This document shows, one piece after another, positions 1 through 10,157 of a DNA stretch of 64,000 bases. Numbering within the stretch: position 1 is the first letter of the stretch; each line of letters begins with the position of its first letter. Where the stretch lies: positions 1,116,001 to 1,180,000 of the forward strand of contig CP000699.1 in assembly GCA_000016765.1 (NCBI GenBank), read 5' to 3'. Position numbers and translations under genes: made by a program. This DNA is from Rhizorhabdus wittichii RW1. GTDB lineage: Bacteria; Pseudomonadota; Alphaproteobacteria; Sphingomonadales; Sphingomonadaceae. Below the pieces are notes generated by a model. The model worked only from the letters and a program-made list of their open reading frames with translations, had not been told where the DNA came from and searched no databases.

Positions 1-2
1 CC

Positions 3-272
3 TCGACCGGCGATCCCGACGCGGGCATGGCCGAATATGACCGCACCTGCACGGTCTGCCACGGCGGCAACGCCTCGGTCGCCTACACCGCCGACCTGCG
101 CCGCTCGGGCGCGCTCGCCGATCCGGCGCTGTGGAAGGCGATCGTGATCGACGGCGCGCTCAAGGACATGGGCATGGTGTCCTTCGCCCAGATCCTCACC
201 CCGCAACGCGCCGAGGACATCCGCGCCTATGTGCTGCGCCAGGCGCGGAAGGGCCAGGCGGCGGGGAAGTAG
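3..272 (+). CDS. C-terminal cytochrome c domain of a quinohemoprotein (PQQ-type) dehydrogenase, cut by window edge
   Basis: The reading frame is open from the first bases of the window, so the start lies outside. The visible 89 residues contain a CxxCH heme c site (CTVCH) followed about 50 residues later by a KDMGM stretch whose methionine could be the sixth heme ligand. This is the layout of the C-terminal cytochrome c domain of periplasmic PQQ alcohol dehydrogenases, where the heme takes electrons from PQQ. The catalytic propeller is not visible, so a different c-type cytochrome protein is possible. A composite palindromic repeat follows 16 bases after the stop. Confidence 0.6.
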   Translation, partial: STGDPDAGMAEYDRTCTVCHGGNASVAYTADLRRSGALADPALWKAIVIDGALKDMGMVSFAQILTPQRAEDIRAYVLRQARKGQAAGK

Positions 273-288
273 CCCCTCCTCTCCATCG

Positions 289-364
289 TCATCCCGGCGG
301 AGGCCGGGATCTCGGGAGAGTCGGGCAGCGCCCATCTCCCGAGACCCCGGCCTCCGCCGGGGCG
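289..364. repeat. Composite palindromic repeat, family A (GC-rich variant)
   Basis: Two inverted arms: bases 293-308 (CCCGGCGGAGGCCGGG) and their complement at 346-361. An inner pair TCTCGGGAGA / TCTCCCGAGA flanks a short spacer. Each arm is itself a palindrome. It lies between two convergent genes and may also terminate transcription. It is related to the repeats at 17603 and 48633, but the right arm ends in GGGGCG rather than ATGACG. Confidence 0.8.
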
Positions 365-382
365 GCGAGGAGCTGGGAGCGA

Positions 383-985
383 TCAATAGGCGATCGAGAA
401 ACGCCGCCGGCTGTGCCGCGGCTGCTCCAACTCGTCGACCAGCGCCATCGCCAGGTCCTCATAGGAGATGCGGCTGTCGCCCGACGCGTCGCGCATCAGA
501 TCGTCGCCGCCCAGCCGGTAGCGGCCGGTGCGCTCGCCGGGGACGAAACTGGCCGCGGGCGATAGGAAGGTCCAGTCGACGTCGCTGCGCTTGAGCCCCT
601 CCAGGAAATCGCGGCCCGCCGACACTTCGGGCAGGAAGGCCTCGGGGATCACCCCCATGTCGATCAACTGCACGCCCGGCGTCGCGAACAATGTGCCCGC
701 GCCGCCGACGACCAGCAGCCGGGGCACGCCGGCGCGCTTCACCGCCGCGACGATCGCATCGGCATTGGTCGAGACGAAGCGCCCCGCCAGCATCACCGCG
801 TCCTGCCCGGCGATCGCCGTCGCCAGCGCCGCCGGATCATTGGCGTCGGCCAGCCGCAGCGGCACGCCGGGGTCGTCGGCGGGCCGCGACCGGGCGATGC
901 CCGTCACCTCGTGCCCGCGCCGTTCGAGTTCGTCGACGAGCCGCCGGCCGACATTGCCGGTGGCGCCGATGATCGCGATCTTCAT
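383..985 (-). CDS. NAD(P)H-binding oxidoreductase of the atypical SDR / NmrA-like type
   Basis: The protein has 200 residues. It opens with a Rossmann motif (IIGATGNVGRRL, about residues 4-15), typical of extended or atypical SDR proteins such as the YwnB/NmrA group that bind NAD(P) but often lack the YxxxK catalytic pair; no YxxxK is visible here. The start at 985 is chosen because AAGGAG lies 9 bases upstream and the next Met is unsupported. It overlaps the end of the upstream OYE gene by four bases (ATGA), so it is the last gene of the operon 4905-383. Its substrate is unknown. A redox or reductase-partner role in the same pathway is inferred from position only. Confidence 0.7.
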   Translation of the reverse strand: MKIAIIGATGNVGRRLVDELERRGHEVTGIARSRPADDPGVPLRLADANDPAALATAIAGQDAVMLAGRFVSTNADAIVAAVKRAGVPRLLVVGGAGTLFATPGVQLIDMGVIPEAFLPEVSAGRDFLEGLKRSDVDWTFLSPAASFVPGERTGRYRLGGDDLMRDASGDSRISYEDLAMALVDELEQPRHSRRRFSIAY

Positions 986-2100
986 GGCCGTCTCCTTCTC
1001 TCCCGCAGCGCCTGGGGCTGCTCCACGAAGCCTTCCCAACTCGCCATATAATCGATGAAATGCTCGCCCAGCCCTTCGCGCGCCAGGTGGTCGCGGCTGA
1101 CGGGCAAGGGCGCGCTTCGGAAATCGCCGTCCTCATGCACCCGCCGCGCGAAATCATGGTGCAGGATCGCGCCGCGCCCGATCAGCACGAAATCGGCGCC
1201 CTGGTCGAGACAGCGGCGCGCATCGCCCCCGGTCCGCAGCTTGCCCGCGACGCCGAGCCGCGCGCCGTGCCGGTCGAGATCGGTGAACCAGCCCATCAGC
1301 GGCCGCTCCCGATAGGCCGGGTCCTCGGGCCGCTTGGCCGTGTCCCAGCAGGAGATGTCGAGATAGTCGACCCGCCCCTCGCGCATCAGCCGCGCGGCGA
1401 GCGCGCGGATCTCGCCCAGGTCGACACCGTAATTCTCGGGCGACAGGCGGACGCCGATCTGGAAGCCGGGCCCCGCCCGGTCGCGCAGGCCGGCGACGAT
1501 GTCGAGCAGCATCCGCGCCCGGTTCTCGGGCGAGCCGCCATAGCGATCGTCCCGCCGGTTGCGGCGAATGTCGAGGAACTGGCACGGCAGATAGCCGTGG
1601 GCGCCGTGGACCTCGACGCCGTCGAAGCCGGCCGCCTCGGCGCGCAGCCCGGCCTGGACGAAATCCTCGATCGCCTGTTCGACCTCGCCGGTCGACAGGC
1701 CGCGCACGCCGCGCGCCGGATCGTCGGCCACGCCGACCGGCGCCCCGTCGATCAGCTCGCGCGCCGCGCGCATCCCCGAATGCTGGAGCTGGACCGACGA
1801 CACCGCGCCGCACGCCCGCAAGGCGCGCGCCAGCCGTTCGAGCCCGGGCAGATGGATGTCGTCATGCACGCCGAGCTGGCGGGGGAAGCCCTTGCCAAGC
1901 GGGTGGGTCGTCGCCCCGCAGGTCATCACCATGCCGAAGCCGCCTTCGGCGCGCTTCACCAGCCAGCCCAGCTCGTCCTCGCTGAGGGTGCCGTCGTCAT
2001 TGCTCTGGAGGTTGGTGAGCGGCGCGAGCGCGAGACGGTTGGCCATCGGCGGCCCGCGACGGAATGTGAGCCGGTCATGCAGCGAATGTCGACCCGTCAC
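982..2100 (-). CDS. NADH:flavin oxidoreductase, Old Yellow Enzyme family
   Basis: A single-domain FMN enzyme of 372 residues. The family signatures are present: an early LAPLTN strand, the active-site segment VHGAHGYL with the substrate-binding His pair, and RYGGSPENR. OYE proteins reduce activated C=C bonds of enones or enoates with NAD(P)H. The start is GTG at 2100, overlapping the ribB stop as GTGA; an ATG 18 codons later (MANRLA) is an alternative without a clear ribosome site. It sits in an operon behind a KstD-like flavoprotein and ribB, which suggests coupled flavin supply. Unlike the two larger OYE proteins in this window, it lacks the Fe-S and FAD/NAD domains. Confidence 0.88.
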   Translation of the reverse strand: MTGRHSLHDRLTFRRGPPMANRLALAPLTNLQSNDDGTLSEDELGWLVKRAEGGFGMVMTCGATTHPLGKGFPRQLGVHDDIHLPGLERLARALRACGAVSSVQLQHSGMRAARELIDGAPVGVADDPARGVRGLSTGEVEQAIEDFVQAGLRAEAAGFDGVEVHGAHGYLPCQFLDIRRNRRDDRYGGSPENRARMLLDIVAGLRDRAGPGFQIGVRLSPENYGVDLGEIRALAARLMREGRVDYLDISCWDTAKRPEDPAYRERPLMGWFTDLDRHGARLGVAGKLRTGGDARRCLDQGADFVLIGRGAILHHDFARRVHEDGDFRSAPLPVSRDHLAREGLGEHFIDYMASWEGFVEQPQALRERRRRP

Positions 2101-3233
2101 CGGATCCAGCTCCGCGGCGCGGTGCTGCGCATCGGGCGATGCCCGACGACGTCGAGCGCGAAGCCCCGCAACGCCACCAGCGTGCGCGGCGAATTGGTCA
2201 GCAGGATCATGTCGTGGACGCCGAGCGCCGACAATATCTGCGCCCCCACGCCATAGTCGCGCAGCTCCTCCAGGTCGCTCTTGGCCGGGCTCTCGTCGGC
2301 CTTGCGGCGGACGAAGCGGGTCAGCATGTTCGGCATCTGTTGGGTGATCATCACGATCACGCCGGCCCCTTCGCGGGCGATCTCGGCCATCGCGCTCTGG
2401 AGCAGGCCGTGGCGCTCGCCCTCCACCCCCAGCATGTCGGTGAACACGTCGACGACGTGCATCCGCACCAGCGTCGGCCTGGCCGGGTCGACCCGGCCCT
2501 TGACCAGCGCCAGCATCTCGCTGTCATAGGCCTTGTTGCGGAAGGTGACGGCGGTCCAGTCGCCGCCGAAGATGCTGTGGAAGGGCGCCTCCCCCACCCG
2601 CTCCAGATTATGGTCGCGGCGCAGGCGATAGGCGATCAGGTCGCGGATCGTGCCGATCTTCAGCCCATGGCGGCGCGCGAAGCCGATCAGGTCGTCCATC
2701 CGCGCCATGGTGCCGTCGTCCTTCATGATCTCGCAGATCACGCCGGACGGGTTGAGCCCCGCCAGCCGGGCGATGTCGACGGCCGCCTCGGTATGCCCCG
2801 CGCGCACCAGCACCCCGCCGTCGCGCGCGATCAGCGGGAAGACATGGCCCGGCGTGACGATCGCGTCGGGGCCGTTGGCGGCGTCGATCGCGGTCGCGAT
2901 CGTCCGGGCGCGGTCGGCGGCGGAGATGCCGGTGGTCACCCCCTCGCGCGCCTCGATCGAGACGGTGAAGGCGGTCTCGTAGGGCGATCGGTTATCGCGG
3001 CTCATCGGGTCCAGGCCCAGTTCCGCCACCCGCGCCCGCGTCATCGACAGGCAGATCAGCCCCCGCCCCTCGCGCGCCATGAAGTTGACCGCGTCGGGCG
3101 TCGCCATCTGCGCGGGGATGACGAGGTCGCCCTCATTCTCCCGGTCCTCGTCGTCGACCAGGATGAACATGCGGCCGTTGCGCGCCTCTTCGACGATCTC
3201 GTCGATGGTCGCTATGGCGTCCTGCGCGGCCAT
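2097..3233 (-). CDS. ribB: 3,4-dihydroxy-2-butanone 4-phosphate synthase (RibB) with degenerate GTP cyclohydrolase II half
   Basis: The N-terminal 200 residues are a full RibB domain that makes dihydroxybutanone phosphate from ribulose 5-phosphate for riboflavin: [10 protein letters not shown] at 27-36, PGH at 128-130, [10 protein letters not shown] at 144-153 and CEIM. The C-terminal part (about 205-355) aligns with RibA (LVRMH at 255-259) but has lost the three zinc cysteines and the QEGRGIGL catalytic loop, which here reads QQMPNML. Cyclohydrolase activity is therefore not expected; such RibB-with-RibA-relic proteins are common in alphaproteobacteria. The gene lies one base from the KstD-like gene and overlaps the OYE gene, so a flavin-biosynthesis gene is embedded in a flavoenzyme operon. 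Confidence 0.92.
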   Translation of the reverse strand: MAAQDAIATIDEIVEEARNGRMFILVDDEDRENEGDLVIPAQMATPDAVNFMAREGRGLICLSMTRARVAELGLDPMSRDNRSPYETAFTVSIEAREGVTTGISAADRARTIATAIDAANGPDAIVTPGHVFPLIARDGGVLVRAGHTEAAVDIARLAGLNPSGVICEIMKDDGTMARMDDLIGFARRHGLKIGTIRDLIAYRLRRDHNLERVGEAPFHSIFGGDWTAVTFRNKAYDSEMLALVKGRVDPARPTLVRMHVVDVFTDMLGVEGERHGLLQSAMAEIAREGAGVIVMITQQMPNMLTRFVRRKADESPAKSDLEELRDYGVGAQILSALGVHDMILLTNSPRTLVALRGFALDVVGHRPMRSTAPRSWIR

Positions 3234-3234
3234 G

Positions 3235-4905
3235 TCAGGCGGCCTCGATGGGGCGGCGGTCGTTCAACGCCTGCGCCGCATCGGCGGCATGGCGTCCGGC
3301 ACGGCGGCCGGAGAAGACGCCGTCGGCGATCGACAGGCCGCTGATATAGCCGTTGGAATGGAGGCCCTTGGCCGCCATCCCCGCCGCGTAGAGGCCGGCG
3401 ATCGGCGAACCGTCCGCGCGCAGCACCGCGCCGCTGTCCTCGTCGACCTCGAGCCCGCCGAGCGTCATGAACTTGGTCAGCGCGTGGCGGTTGCTCATGC
3501 ACATGTTGACGGCATAGAGCGCGCCCCGGCCGAGCGGCTTGCGCAGCGCCTCGCTCTTGCCGACCAGATCGGGCTTCCCTTCGGCGATGTCGCGGTCATG
3601 TTGCTCGATCGCGGTCGACAGCGCGGCCGGGTCGATCCCGATCCTGCGCGCCAGCGCCGTCGCGCCGCCGCCCCGGCGAGTACCGCCCAGCGCATAGTTC
3701 ACCAGCATCGGCACGCCGAAATATTTGAACCGCTGCCAGCCGCAGGTCAGCGCCTCGCCGATCGACCGGCGGAAGCTCCTCGCGTTGACGATCAGCCAGG
3801 CGTCGCCGTCCGGCTGTTTCGCCACCTCGCCGCCGATCATGCTGACATAGGCGTCCTCGGGCACGAAGCGGCGCCCTTCGCGATTGACGATGATGCCGTC
3901 GAGCAGCGCCTCGGGCGGGGCGATGTTGCGGGCGATGTAGAGCGACTCCATCCGCCCGACCGCGCCGCCCGCCGACAGGCCCATCTCCAGCCCCGACCCG
4001 TCATTGCCCATCGTCGAGAGGCGATGGGTGACGTCGTAATGGCGCGCGAATTCGGAATCGTGCCGGTCGATCAGCGCGCGGCTATAGGCGAAGCCGCCGG
4101 TGCCGAGCACGACGCCGCCCCGCGCGCGCAGCCGCAGCGTCGTGCCGTGCCGCTCCTCCATCGCCCGCATCGCCTTCAGCGCGCGCTCGGTACGGCCATG
4201 GTTGTGCGGGACATAGGGGCTGGCGCGGCCGTAGAGCGCCTGCTGCCGGGCATGTTGCGACCGGTCGAGCGCCACCACCTCGATCCCCAGCACCCGGCCC
4301 GCGCGGTCGCAGATCAGCCGGTCGGCGCGGGTGTGGAGCATCAGCGCGATGCCCGCCCGCTCGATCGAGCGGCGCAGCGCCGCGATGTAGTGGGCGCCGC
4401 CGAAGCCCGCGCCGACCGCGCGATGGCCGCGCGGCGCGGGCCTGGCCTTCGCCTCGAACGCGGGCGACTTCTCGTTGCCCGAATAATAGAGGAACTTGCC
4501 TTCGGGCGGATAGGTGATCTTGTCGAGATAGGCCGCGCCCGAATAGCGGACGCCATGCTCGATCAGCCAGTCGACGTCGGCCGCGCTGCCCCGGCAGAAG
4601 CGCTCGAGCGTCTCGGGGCGGACGACGTCGCCCACCTCCTGCCGCAGATAGTCGAGCATGTCGTCGACCGTGTCGTCGAACCCCGCCTCGCGCTGGAAGC
4701 GGGTCGCGCCGGCATAGATGACGCCGCCGCTATAGGCGGTGGTGCCGCCGCCGCCGAAGCGGTCGATCAGGATCACCTCGGCGCCGCCCTCCCGCGCCTG
4801 CAACGCGGCCGACGCGCCCGCCCCGCCGAAGCCGACGACCACGACGTCGGCCTCCCTGTCCCATGCGAGGGCATCACCATCCTCGATCACGATCGGCGAC
4901 ATCAT
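3235..4905 (-). CDS. FAD-dependent oxidoreductase of the fumarate reductase / 3-ketosteroid delta1-dehydrogenase type
   Basis: The protein has 556 residues. A Rossmann FAD site ([14 protein letters not shown]) begins near residue 20, followed by [12 protein letters not shown], typical of the fumarate reductase/KstD flavoprotein superfamily. The C-terminal FAD signature [17 protein letters not shown] is also present. Family members either dehydrogenate ring ketones or reduce enoates; the direction cannot be told here. Two adjacent ATGs (4905, 4902) are both possible. It is the first gene of an operon with ribB, an OYE and an NAD(P)-binding protein, and has a copy of the shared 13-base dyad 25 bases upstream of the start (4930-4942). 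A second, shorter relative lies at 38141. Confidence 0.85.
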   Translation of the reverse strand: MMSPIVIEDGDALAWDREADVVVVGFGGAGASAALQAREGGAEVILIDRFGGGGTTAYSGGVIYAGATRFQREAGFDDTVDDMLDYLRQEVGDVVRPETLERFCRGSAADVDWLIEHGVRYSGAAYLDKITYPPEGKFLYYSGNEKSPAFEAKARPAPRGHRAVGAGFGGAHYIAALRRSIERAGIALMLHTRADRLICDRAGRVLGIEVVALDRSQHARQQALYGRASPYVPHNHGRTERALKAMRAMEERHGTTLRLRARGGVVLGTGGFAYSRALIDRHDSEFARHYDVTHRLSTMGNDGSGLEMGLSAGGAVGRMESLYIARNIAPPEALLDGIIVNREGRRFVPEDAYVSMIGGEVAKQPDGDAWLIVNARSFRRSIGEALTCGWQRFKYFGVPMLVNYALGGTRRGGGATALARRIGIDPAALSTAIEQHDRDIAEGKPDLVGKSEALRKPLGRGALYAVNMCMSNRHALTKFMTLGGLEVDEDSGAVLRADGSPIAGLYAAGMAAKGLHSNGYISGLSIADGVFSGRRAGRHAADAAQALNDRRPIEAA

Positions 4906-4929
4906 CCTCTCCTCTGTCGACGTATAAAC

Positions 4930-4942
4930 CTTACACTGTTAT
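4930..4942. promoter_or_regulatory. Copy of the island-wide 13-base dyad (CTTACACTGTTAT)
   Basis: AT-rich dyad in the 87-base gap between the thiolase end and the KstD-like gene start, within a stretch reading TATAAACC...TTATATAAC. It matches the consensus CTAACA-N-TGNTNG and is placed to control the leftward operon starting at 4905. Confidence 0.6.
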
Positions 4943-4992
4943 ATAACAAGCGCACCATATCGATCCTGTTCGGCGCCCCTCCTCGGGGTGCG

Positions 4993-6168
<1,176 letters not shown>

Positions 6169-6183
6169 CTGGCTCCTCCATAA

Positions 6184-6240
6184 ATCTATCATTGATCGGC
6201 AAGGGCATATCAGCCACATATTTGCCAATCAATGTTAGAT
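6184..6240. promoter_or_regulatory. Divergent promoter with two inverted copies of the dyad operator
   Basis: A 19-base arm at 6184-6202 (ATCTATCATTGATCGGCAA) is repeated in inverse at 6222-6240 with 17 of 19 matches. The core dyads are 6186-6198 (CTATCATTGATCG) and 6226-6238 (minus strand CTAACATTGATTG). They sit symmetrically between the thiolase (leftward) and the SDR (rightward), one per promoter. Confidence 0.7.
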
Positions 6241-6272
6241 AAACTTTCCGATGCAGAAAGATGGAGGAGCGG

Positions 6273-7010
6273 ATGGGCATCGCAGGGCGGGTCGTGATCG
6301 TCACGGGGGCCAGCAGCGGGATCGGCGAGGCGGTCGCGCTGCGGCTCGCGCGGGAAGGCGCGGCGGTGGTCCTCGGCGCTCGGCGCGCGGAGCGGCTCGA
6401 CGATCTGGTCGCGCGGATCGCAGGCGAAGGCGGCGCGGTCGCGGCACGGGCCTGCGACGTGACCCGGCGCGCCGACCTCGAAAGCCTCGCCGCCCTTGCG
6501 ATCGAGCGGTTCGGCCGGATCGACGCGATCGTCAACAATGCCGGCGTCATGCCGATCTCTCGGCTCGACGTCTTCGACGTCGACGGCTGGGACCGGACGA
6601 TCGACACCAATATCAAGGGCGTGCTCTACGCGATCGCCGCCGTGCTGCCGCAGATGAAGAAGCAGCGCGGCGGCCACATCATCTCGATCGCTTCCGTGGC
6701 GGGGCACAAGGTCAACGGCGGCTCGGCGGTCTATGCCGCCTCCAAATATGCGGTGCGCGTGATCTCCGAGGCGCTGCGGCAGGAGGTGACGGCGGACGGC
6801 ATCCGCGTGACCGTGGTCTCCCCCGGCGCGACCGAGAGCGAGCTGTTCGGCAAGATCCACGACCCCGCCTCGCAGAAGCGCCTCGAAGGCGCGTCCGAGA
6901 TCGCGCTGCCCGCCGACAGCGTCGCCCGGGCGATCCTCTATGCGATGAACGAGCCCGACGCAGTCGACATCAACGAGATCGTGATCCGCCCGCAGGCGCA
7001 GGAGATGTGA
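6273..7010 (+). CDS. Short-chain dehydrogenase/reductase (classical SDR)
   Basis: A 245-residue SDR. The cofactor site is TGASSGIG, the structural motif NNAG, the catalytic Ser lies in SIASVAG and the catalytic pair is YAASK. The start at 6273 is preferred over the ATG at 6261, because GGAGGAG lies between them at proper distance from 6273. It likely oxidises a hydroxyl or reduces a ketone of a pathway intermediate with NAD(P). The alpha/beta hydrolase gene begins two bases after its stop, so the two form an operon. Its promoter carries the shared dyad. Confidence 0.85.
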   Translation: MGIAGRVVIVTGASSGIGEAVALRLAREGAAVVLGARRAERLDDLVARIAGEGGAVAARACDVTRRADLESLAALAIERFGRIDAIVNNAGVMPISRLDVFDVDGWDRTIDTNIKGVLYAIAAVLPQMKKQRGGHIISIASVAGHKVNGGSAVYAASKYAVRVISEALRQEVTADGIRVTVVSPGATESELFGKIHDPASQKRLEGASEIALPADSVARAILYAMNEPDAVDINEIVIRPQAQEM

Positions 7011-7012
7011 CG

Positions 7013-7735
7013 ATGACGAGCGACGCGCCGATCCTGCTGATCCATGGCGGCTGCCATCGCGGCGACTGCTGGCGCCTCCTGGTCCCCGCGCTGGAAGCGC
7101 TCGGCCGCCGGGCGGTCGCGATCGACCTGCCCGGCCATGGTCGCGACCCGGCGGCCGATCCGGCGCCGAAGACGCTGGACGATGGGATCGCTGCCGTGGT
7201 CGAAACGCTGCGCCGCTTCGACCGGCCGGCGCTGCTGGTCGGCCATTCGCTGGGCGGGATGACGATCTCGGGCGCCGCCGAGCGGGCTCCGGAAACAATC
7301 GAGCGGCTCGTCTATCTTTCGGCGCTGCTGCCGCGCGACGGCGAGACCGGCGCAGCGCTGGCGGCCACGCCCGGCCTGCGCGCCGAGGTCGGCAGCTATC
7401 TGCTCGACGACGGGCAGCGGATCGCGGTGAAGGCCGATCGCGCGCGCGACCTCTTCTACGCCGACTGCCCCGACGATGTCGCGGCGGCGGCGATCGAAGC
7501 ACTGGTGCCGACCGACCTCGGCTATCTCGCCCAGCCGGTGACGCTCTCGGCCGATCGCTTTGGCCGCGTCCCCAAGACCTATGTCCATTGCCTGCGCGAC
7601 CGGGCGATCGAGATGGAGGCGCAGATCAGCTTCCGCTCGGCCTCCCCCGGCATCGACGCGCGCGAGATCGACGCGAGCCACTCGGCCTTCCTGTCGCGAC
7701 CGGGAGAGCTGGCCACTCTGCTGGCGGAGCTCTGA
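7013..7735 (+). CDS. Alpha/beta-fold hydrolase (esterase/lactonase-like)
   Basis: A 240-residue hydrolase. An oxyanion-hole stretch LLIHGGCH stands near the N-terminus, the nucleophile elbow is GHSLGG, and the C-terminal catalytic His is in DASHSAF. The HGGCHRGDCW and LPGHGRDP motifs resemble the plant methylesterase/EstC-like group, which hydrolyses small carboxylic esters. A lactone or ester intermediate is a plausible substrate (inference). It is co-transcribed with the SDR two bases upstream, and a terminator-like hairpin follows. Confidence 0.8.
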   Translation: MTSDAPILLIHGGCHRGDCWRLLVPALEALGRRAVAIDLPGHGRDPAADPAPKTLDDGIAAVVETLRRFDRPALLVGHSLGGMTISGAAERAPETIERLVYLSALLPRDGETGAALAATPGLRAEVGSYLLDDGQRIAVKADRARDLFYADCPDDVAAAAIEALVPTDLGYLAQPVTLSADRFGRVPKTYVHCLRDRAIEMEAQISFRSASPGIDAREIDASHSAFLSRPGELATLLAEL

Positions 7736-7743
7736 CGCGAGCG

Positions 7744-7763
7744 CCCTCCCCGGAAAGGGAGGG
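7744..7763 (+). terminator. Terminator-like hairpin after the hydrolase gene
   Basis: CCCTCCC and GGGAGGG form a 7-bp GC stem around a 6-base loop, followed by CTTTGCCTTTC. It lies 8 bases after the hydrolase stop, between convergent genes. The T-run is imperfect. Confidence 0.5.
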
Positions 7764-7781
7764 GCTTTGCCTTTCGCCTCC

Positions 7782-8561
7782 TCAGCGCGGCGCCATCCGG
7801 ATCGCTCCGTCCAGCCGCACATGCTCGCCGTTGAAATAGCTGTTGCGGCACATCTCCAGCACCAGCGAGGCATATTCCGCCGGATCGCCGAAGCGCTTCG
7901 GGAAGGGGATGCTGGCCGCCAGCGAGTCCTTCACGGGATCGGGCGCGGCGTTCATCAGCGGGGTGTTGAAGATGCCCGGCAGGATCGCGTTCACCCGGAT
8001 GCCGTCGTCCATCAGGTCGCGCGCCACCGGCAGGGTCAGGCTGACGATGCCGCCCTTGGAGGCCGAATAGGCCGCCTGCCCCGCCTGCCCGTCCTGCGCC
8101 GCGGCGGAGGCGGTGTTGACGATCACGCCGCGCTCGCCGTCGGCCATCGGATCGAGCGCCAGCATCCCCGCCGCCGATTTGGCGATGCAGCGGAAGGTGC
8201 CGACCAGGTTGATCTGGATGATCCGGTCGAAATCGGCGAGCGGGAAATGGCGGATCGTGCCGTCCTTGCGCGATCGCGCGGCGGTCTTGATCGCGTTGCC
8301 GGTGCCCGCGCAATTGACCAGGATGCGCTCCTGCCCCTGCGCCGCGCGCGCCGCCGCGAAGCCGGCATCGACCGAGGCGTCGTCGGTGACGTCGACCGCG
8401 CAGAAGGTCCCGCCGATCGCCGCGGCGACCGCCTCGCCCGCCGCGCGGTTGAGGTCGAAGATCGCGACCGTGACGCCATTGGCGGCGAGCAGCCGCGCCG
8501 TCGCCTCGCCCAGCCCGCTCGCGCCGCCGGTGACGACCGCTGCCAAACCCTTCAGTTCCAT
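7782..8561 (-). CDS. SDR of the 3-hydroxyacyl-CoA dehydrogenase type 2 (HSD17B10-like) group
   Basis: A 259-residue SDR. TGGASGLGEA marks the cofactor site, DLNR after the second strand suggests an NAD-preferring acidic residue, NCAG replaces NNAG, and the catalytic pair is YSASK. The inserted segment before the active site and the PFPKRFG C-terminal stretch resemble type-2 3-hydroxyacyl-CoA dehydrogenases, which oxidise branched or steroid-linked 3-hydroxyacyl-CoA. It is the last gene of an operon with two crotonase-type genes. It may supply the dehydrogenase activity that the neighbouring fusion protein seems to have lost (inference). Confidence 0.82.
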   Translation of the reverse strand: MELKGLAAVVTGGASGLGEATARLLAANGVTVAIFDLNRAAGEAVAAAIGGTFCAVDVTDDASVDAGFAAARAAQGQERILVNCAGTGNAIKTAARSRKDGTIRHFPLADFDRIIQINLVGTFRCIAKSAAGMLALDPMADGERGVIVNTASAAAQDGQAGQAAYSASKGGIVSLTLPVARDLMDDGIRVNAILPGIFNTPLMNAAPDPVKDSLAASIPFPKRFGDPAEYASLVLEMCRNSYFNGEHVRLDGAIRMAPR

Positions 8562-8602
8562 AGTTTTCCCTCTCGATCCTTCAGTGAATCCATGTGCGAC
8601 CG

Positions 8603-10132
8603 TCAGGTCGCGCGCTCGGCCCGGAACAGCGGCCCGCCCCGCCAGGCGGGCCAGCCGAAGCCGAGCACCATCGCGACATCGACGTCCGAGGCGCGCGGCG
8701 CGACGCCCTGCTCGACGATCCGCGCGCTCTCCTCGACCATCGCGGCGAGCAGCCGCCGGACGATCGCGGCGTCATCGACGGCCTCGCCCACGGCCGGGCC
8801 GAACAGGCCCGATGGGAAGCCATAGCCGGTCATCGCCCGGTCGATCGCCGATGCCGAAATGCCTTCGCCTACCAACGCCTCGGCCGCCACACGGCCCGCC
8901 GCGAGCACGCGGGTCCCGATCAGGCCGGCCGTGCCGGCCGACACCACCGGCGCCCGGCCGAGCCGTCGCGCCAGCGCCAGCGCCGTGGCGAGCGCGACGT
9001 CGCTCGTCCGCGTCCCGCGCCCGATCTCCAGCAGGCGATTGCCCGCGACCTCGATCGGCAGGTGCAGCGCGACCACCGCCTCCGGCCGCGCCGCCCGCGC
9101 GGCGACGGCATCGACCTCGATGGCCGGATCGGCGATCACGATCAGATCGGCTTCGCCCTCCGGCGCCGAAGGAAGGGCAAGGGCGTTGCGCAGCGCATCG
9201 GCCCTTTCGTCCTCCCCCAGCACCGCGACCGACGGATTCGCCAGCGGGCGGACATCGCGGCCCAGTCCCGGGACCTTCGCGGCGGCGCGCTCGGCGAAGA
9301 AGATGTGGCGCTGGGCGAGCGATTCATGGCTCTCCATCAGCTCCTCGAACAGCGCCTGCTCGACGGCGCGTCCCTCGTCGAACGGCAGCCGGGTCGACGC
9401 CTCGATCGCGCGCAGGATATGGCCCGGTGCCTTGAAGCCGGTGAAGACCGCTTCATGATCGGCGCGGAAGCGGGCGAACAGCGCCTCGGCCGCATCTCCG
9501 GTCACGTCCGGGGACCGGTCGCGCGTCCGCCGCGGCGTGCCCTCCGCCGTCACCCGACGCGCCAGCGCGATCGCGGCCTCGCGCAGGTCGCCCCCGGCCA
9601 CGTCGTCGACCAGCCCGATCGCCTTCGCGCGGGCGGCGTCGACGGGCTGGCCCGAGATCATCAGCTCGAGCGCGGCGGCGACGCCGATCAGGCGCGGCGT
9701 CCGCTGCGTGCCGCCCGCCCCCGGCAACAGGCCGAGTTGCACCTCGGGCAGGCCGAGCTTCGCATCGGCGGCGGCGACGCGGTAGTGGCAGGCCAGCGCG
9801 AGTTCGAGCCCGCCGCCCAGCGCGGTGCCGTGGATCGCCGCGACGATCGGCTTGGGCGAGGCGTCCATCCGCGCGTAGATCCTGTTGAGCCCCGGCTCGG
9901 GGATCAGGCCGGCGAACTCGGCGATGTCGGCGCCCGCGAAGAAGGTCCGCCCGTCGCAGGCAATGACGATCGCCTCCACCGCGTCCGCCGCGATCGCGCG
10001 GCCGAGCGCCTCATGGAGCCCCGATCGCACCGCGAAGCCGAGCGCGTTGACCGGCGGGGAATCGGCGACGATCAGCGCGATCCCGTCCCGGACGGTGTCG
10101 CTGACGACGGCAGGGACAAGCGTTTCGGCCAT
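8603..10132 (-). CDS. Crotonase / 3-hydroxyacyl-CoA dehydrogenase fusion (FadB/FadJ-like) with collapsed dehydrogenase half
   Basis: The protein has 509 residues, where FadB/FadJ proteins have about 700. The N-terminal crotonase domain is complete, with Glu110 (GGGLELAL) and Glu130 (GLPEVQLG) at the two catalytic positions and LPGAGGTQR after them. The Rossmann domain from about 301 is degraded: the expected GxGxxG reads LGEDERA, only about 120 residues remain, and the usual HFFNP segment is reduced to ALHLP at 356-360. The first C-terminal helical domain is fused directly to the second, which keeps GFGWPAWRGGP. Hydratase activity is expected; NAD-dependent dehydrogenase activity is doubtful. 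No frameshift was seen, so this looks like in-frame erosion. It lies between a crotonase and an SDR in one operon. Confidence 0.85.
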   Translation of the reverse strand: MAETLVPAVVSDTVRDGIALIVADSPPVNALGFAVRSGLHEALGRAIAADAVEAIVIACDGRTFFAGADIAEFAGLIPEPGLNRIYARMDASPKPIVAAIHGTALGGGLELALACHYRVAAADAKLGLPEVQLGLLPGAGGTQRTPRLIGVAAALELMISGQPVDAARAKAIGLVDDVAGGDLREAAIALARRVTAEGTPRRTRDRSPDVTGDAAEALFARFRADHEAVFTGFKAPGHILRAIEASTRLPFDEGRAVEQALFEELMESHESLAQRHIFFAERAAAKVPGLGRDVRPLANPSVAVLGEDERADALRNALALPSAPEGEADLIVIADPAIEVDAVAARAARPEAVVALHLPIEVAGNRLLEIGRGTRTSDVALATALALARRLGRAPVVSAGTAGLIGTRVLAAGRVAAEALVGEGISASAIDRAMTGYGFPSGLFGPAVGEAVDDAAIVRRLLAAMVEESARIVEQGVAPRASDVDVAMVLGFGWPAWRGGPLFRAERAT

Positions 10133-10157
10133 GCAATACTCCGGCGGGGCGGTCGGC

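Noticed and set aside
8603-10132. Sequencing frameshift as the reason for the short FadB-like protein
   Set aside because: The frame is continuous, with conserved segments on both sides of the eroded part. No neighbouring frame carries the missing GxGxxG domain.
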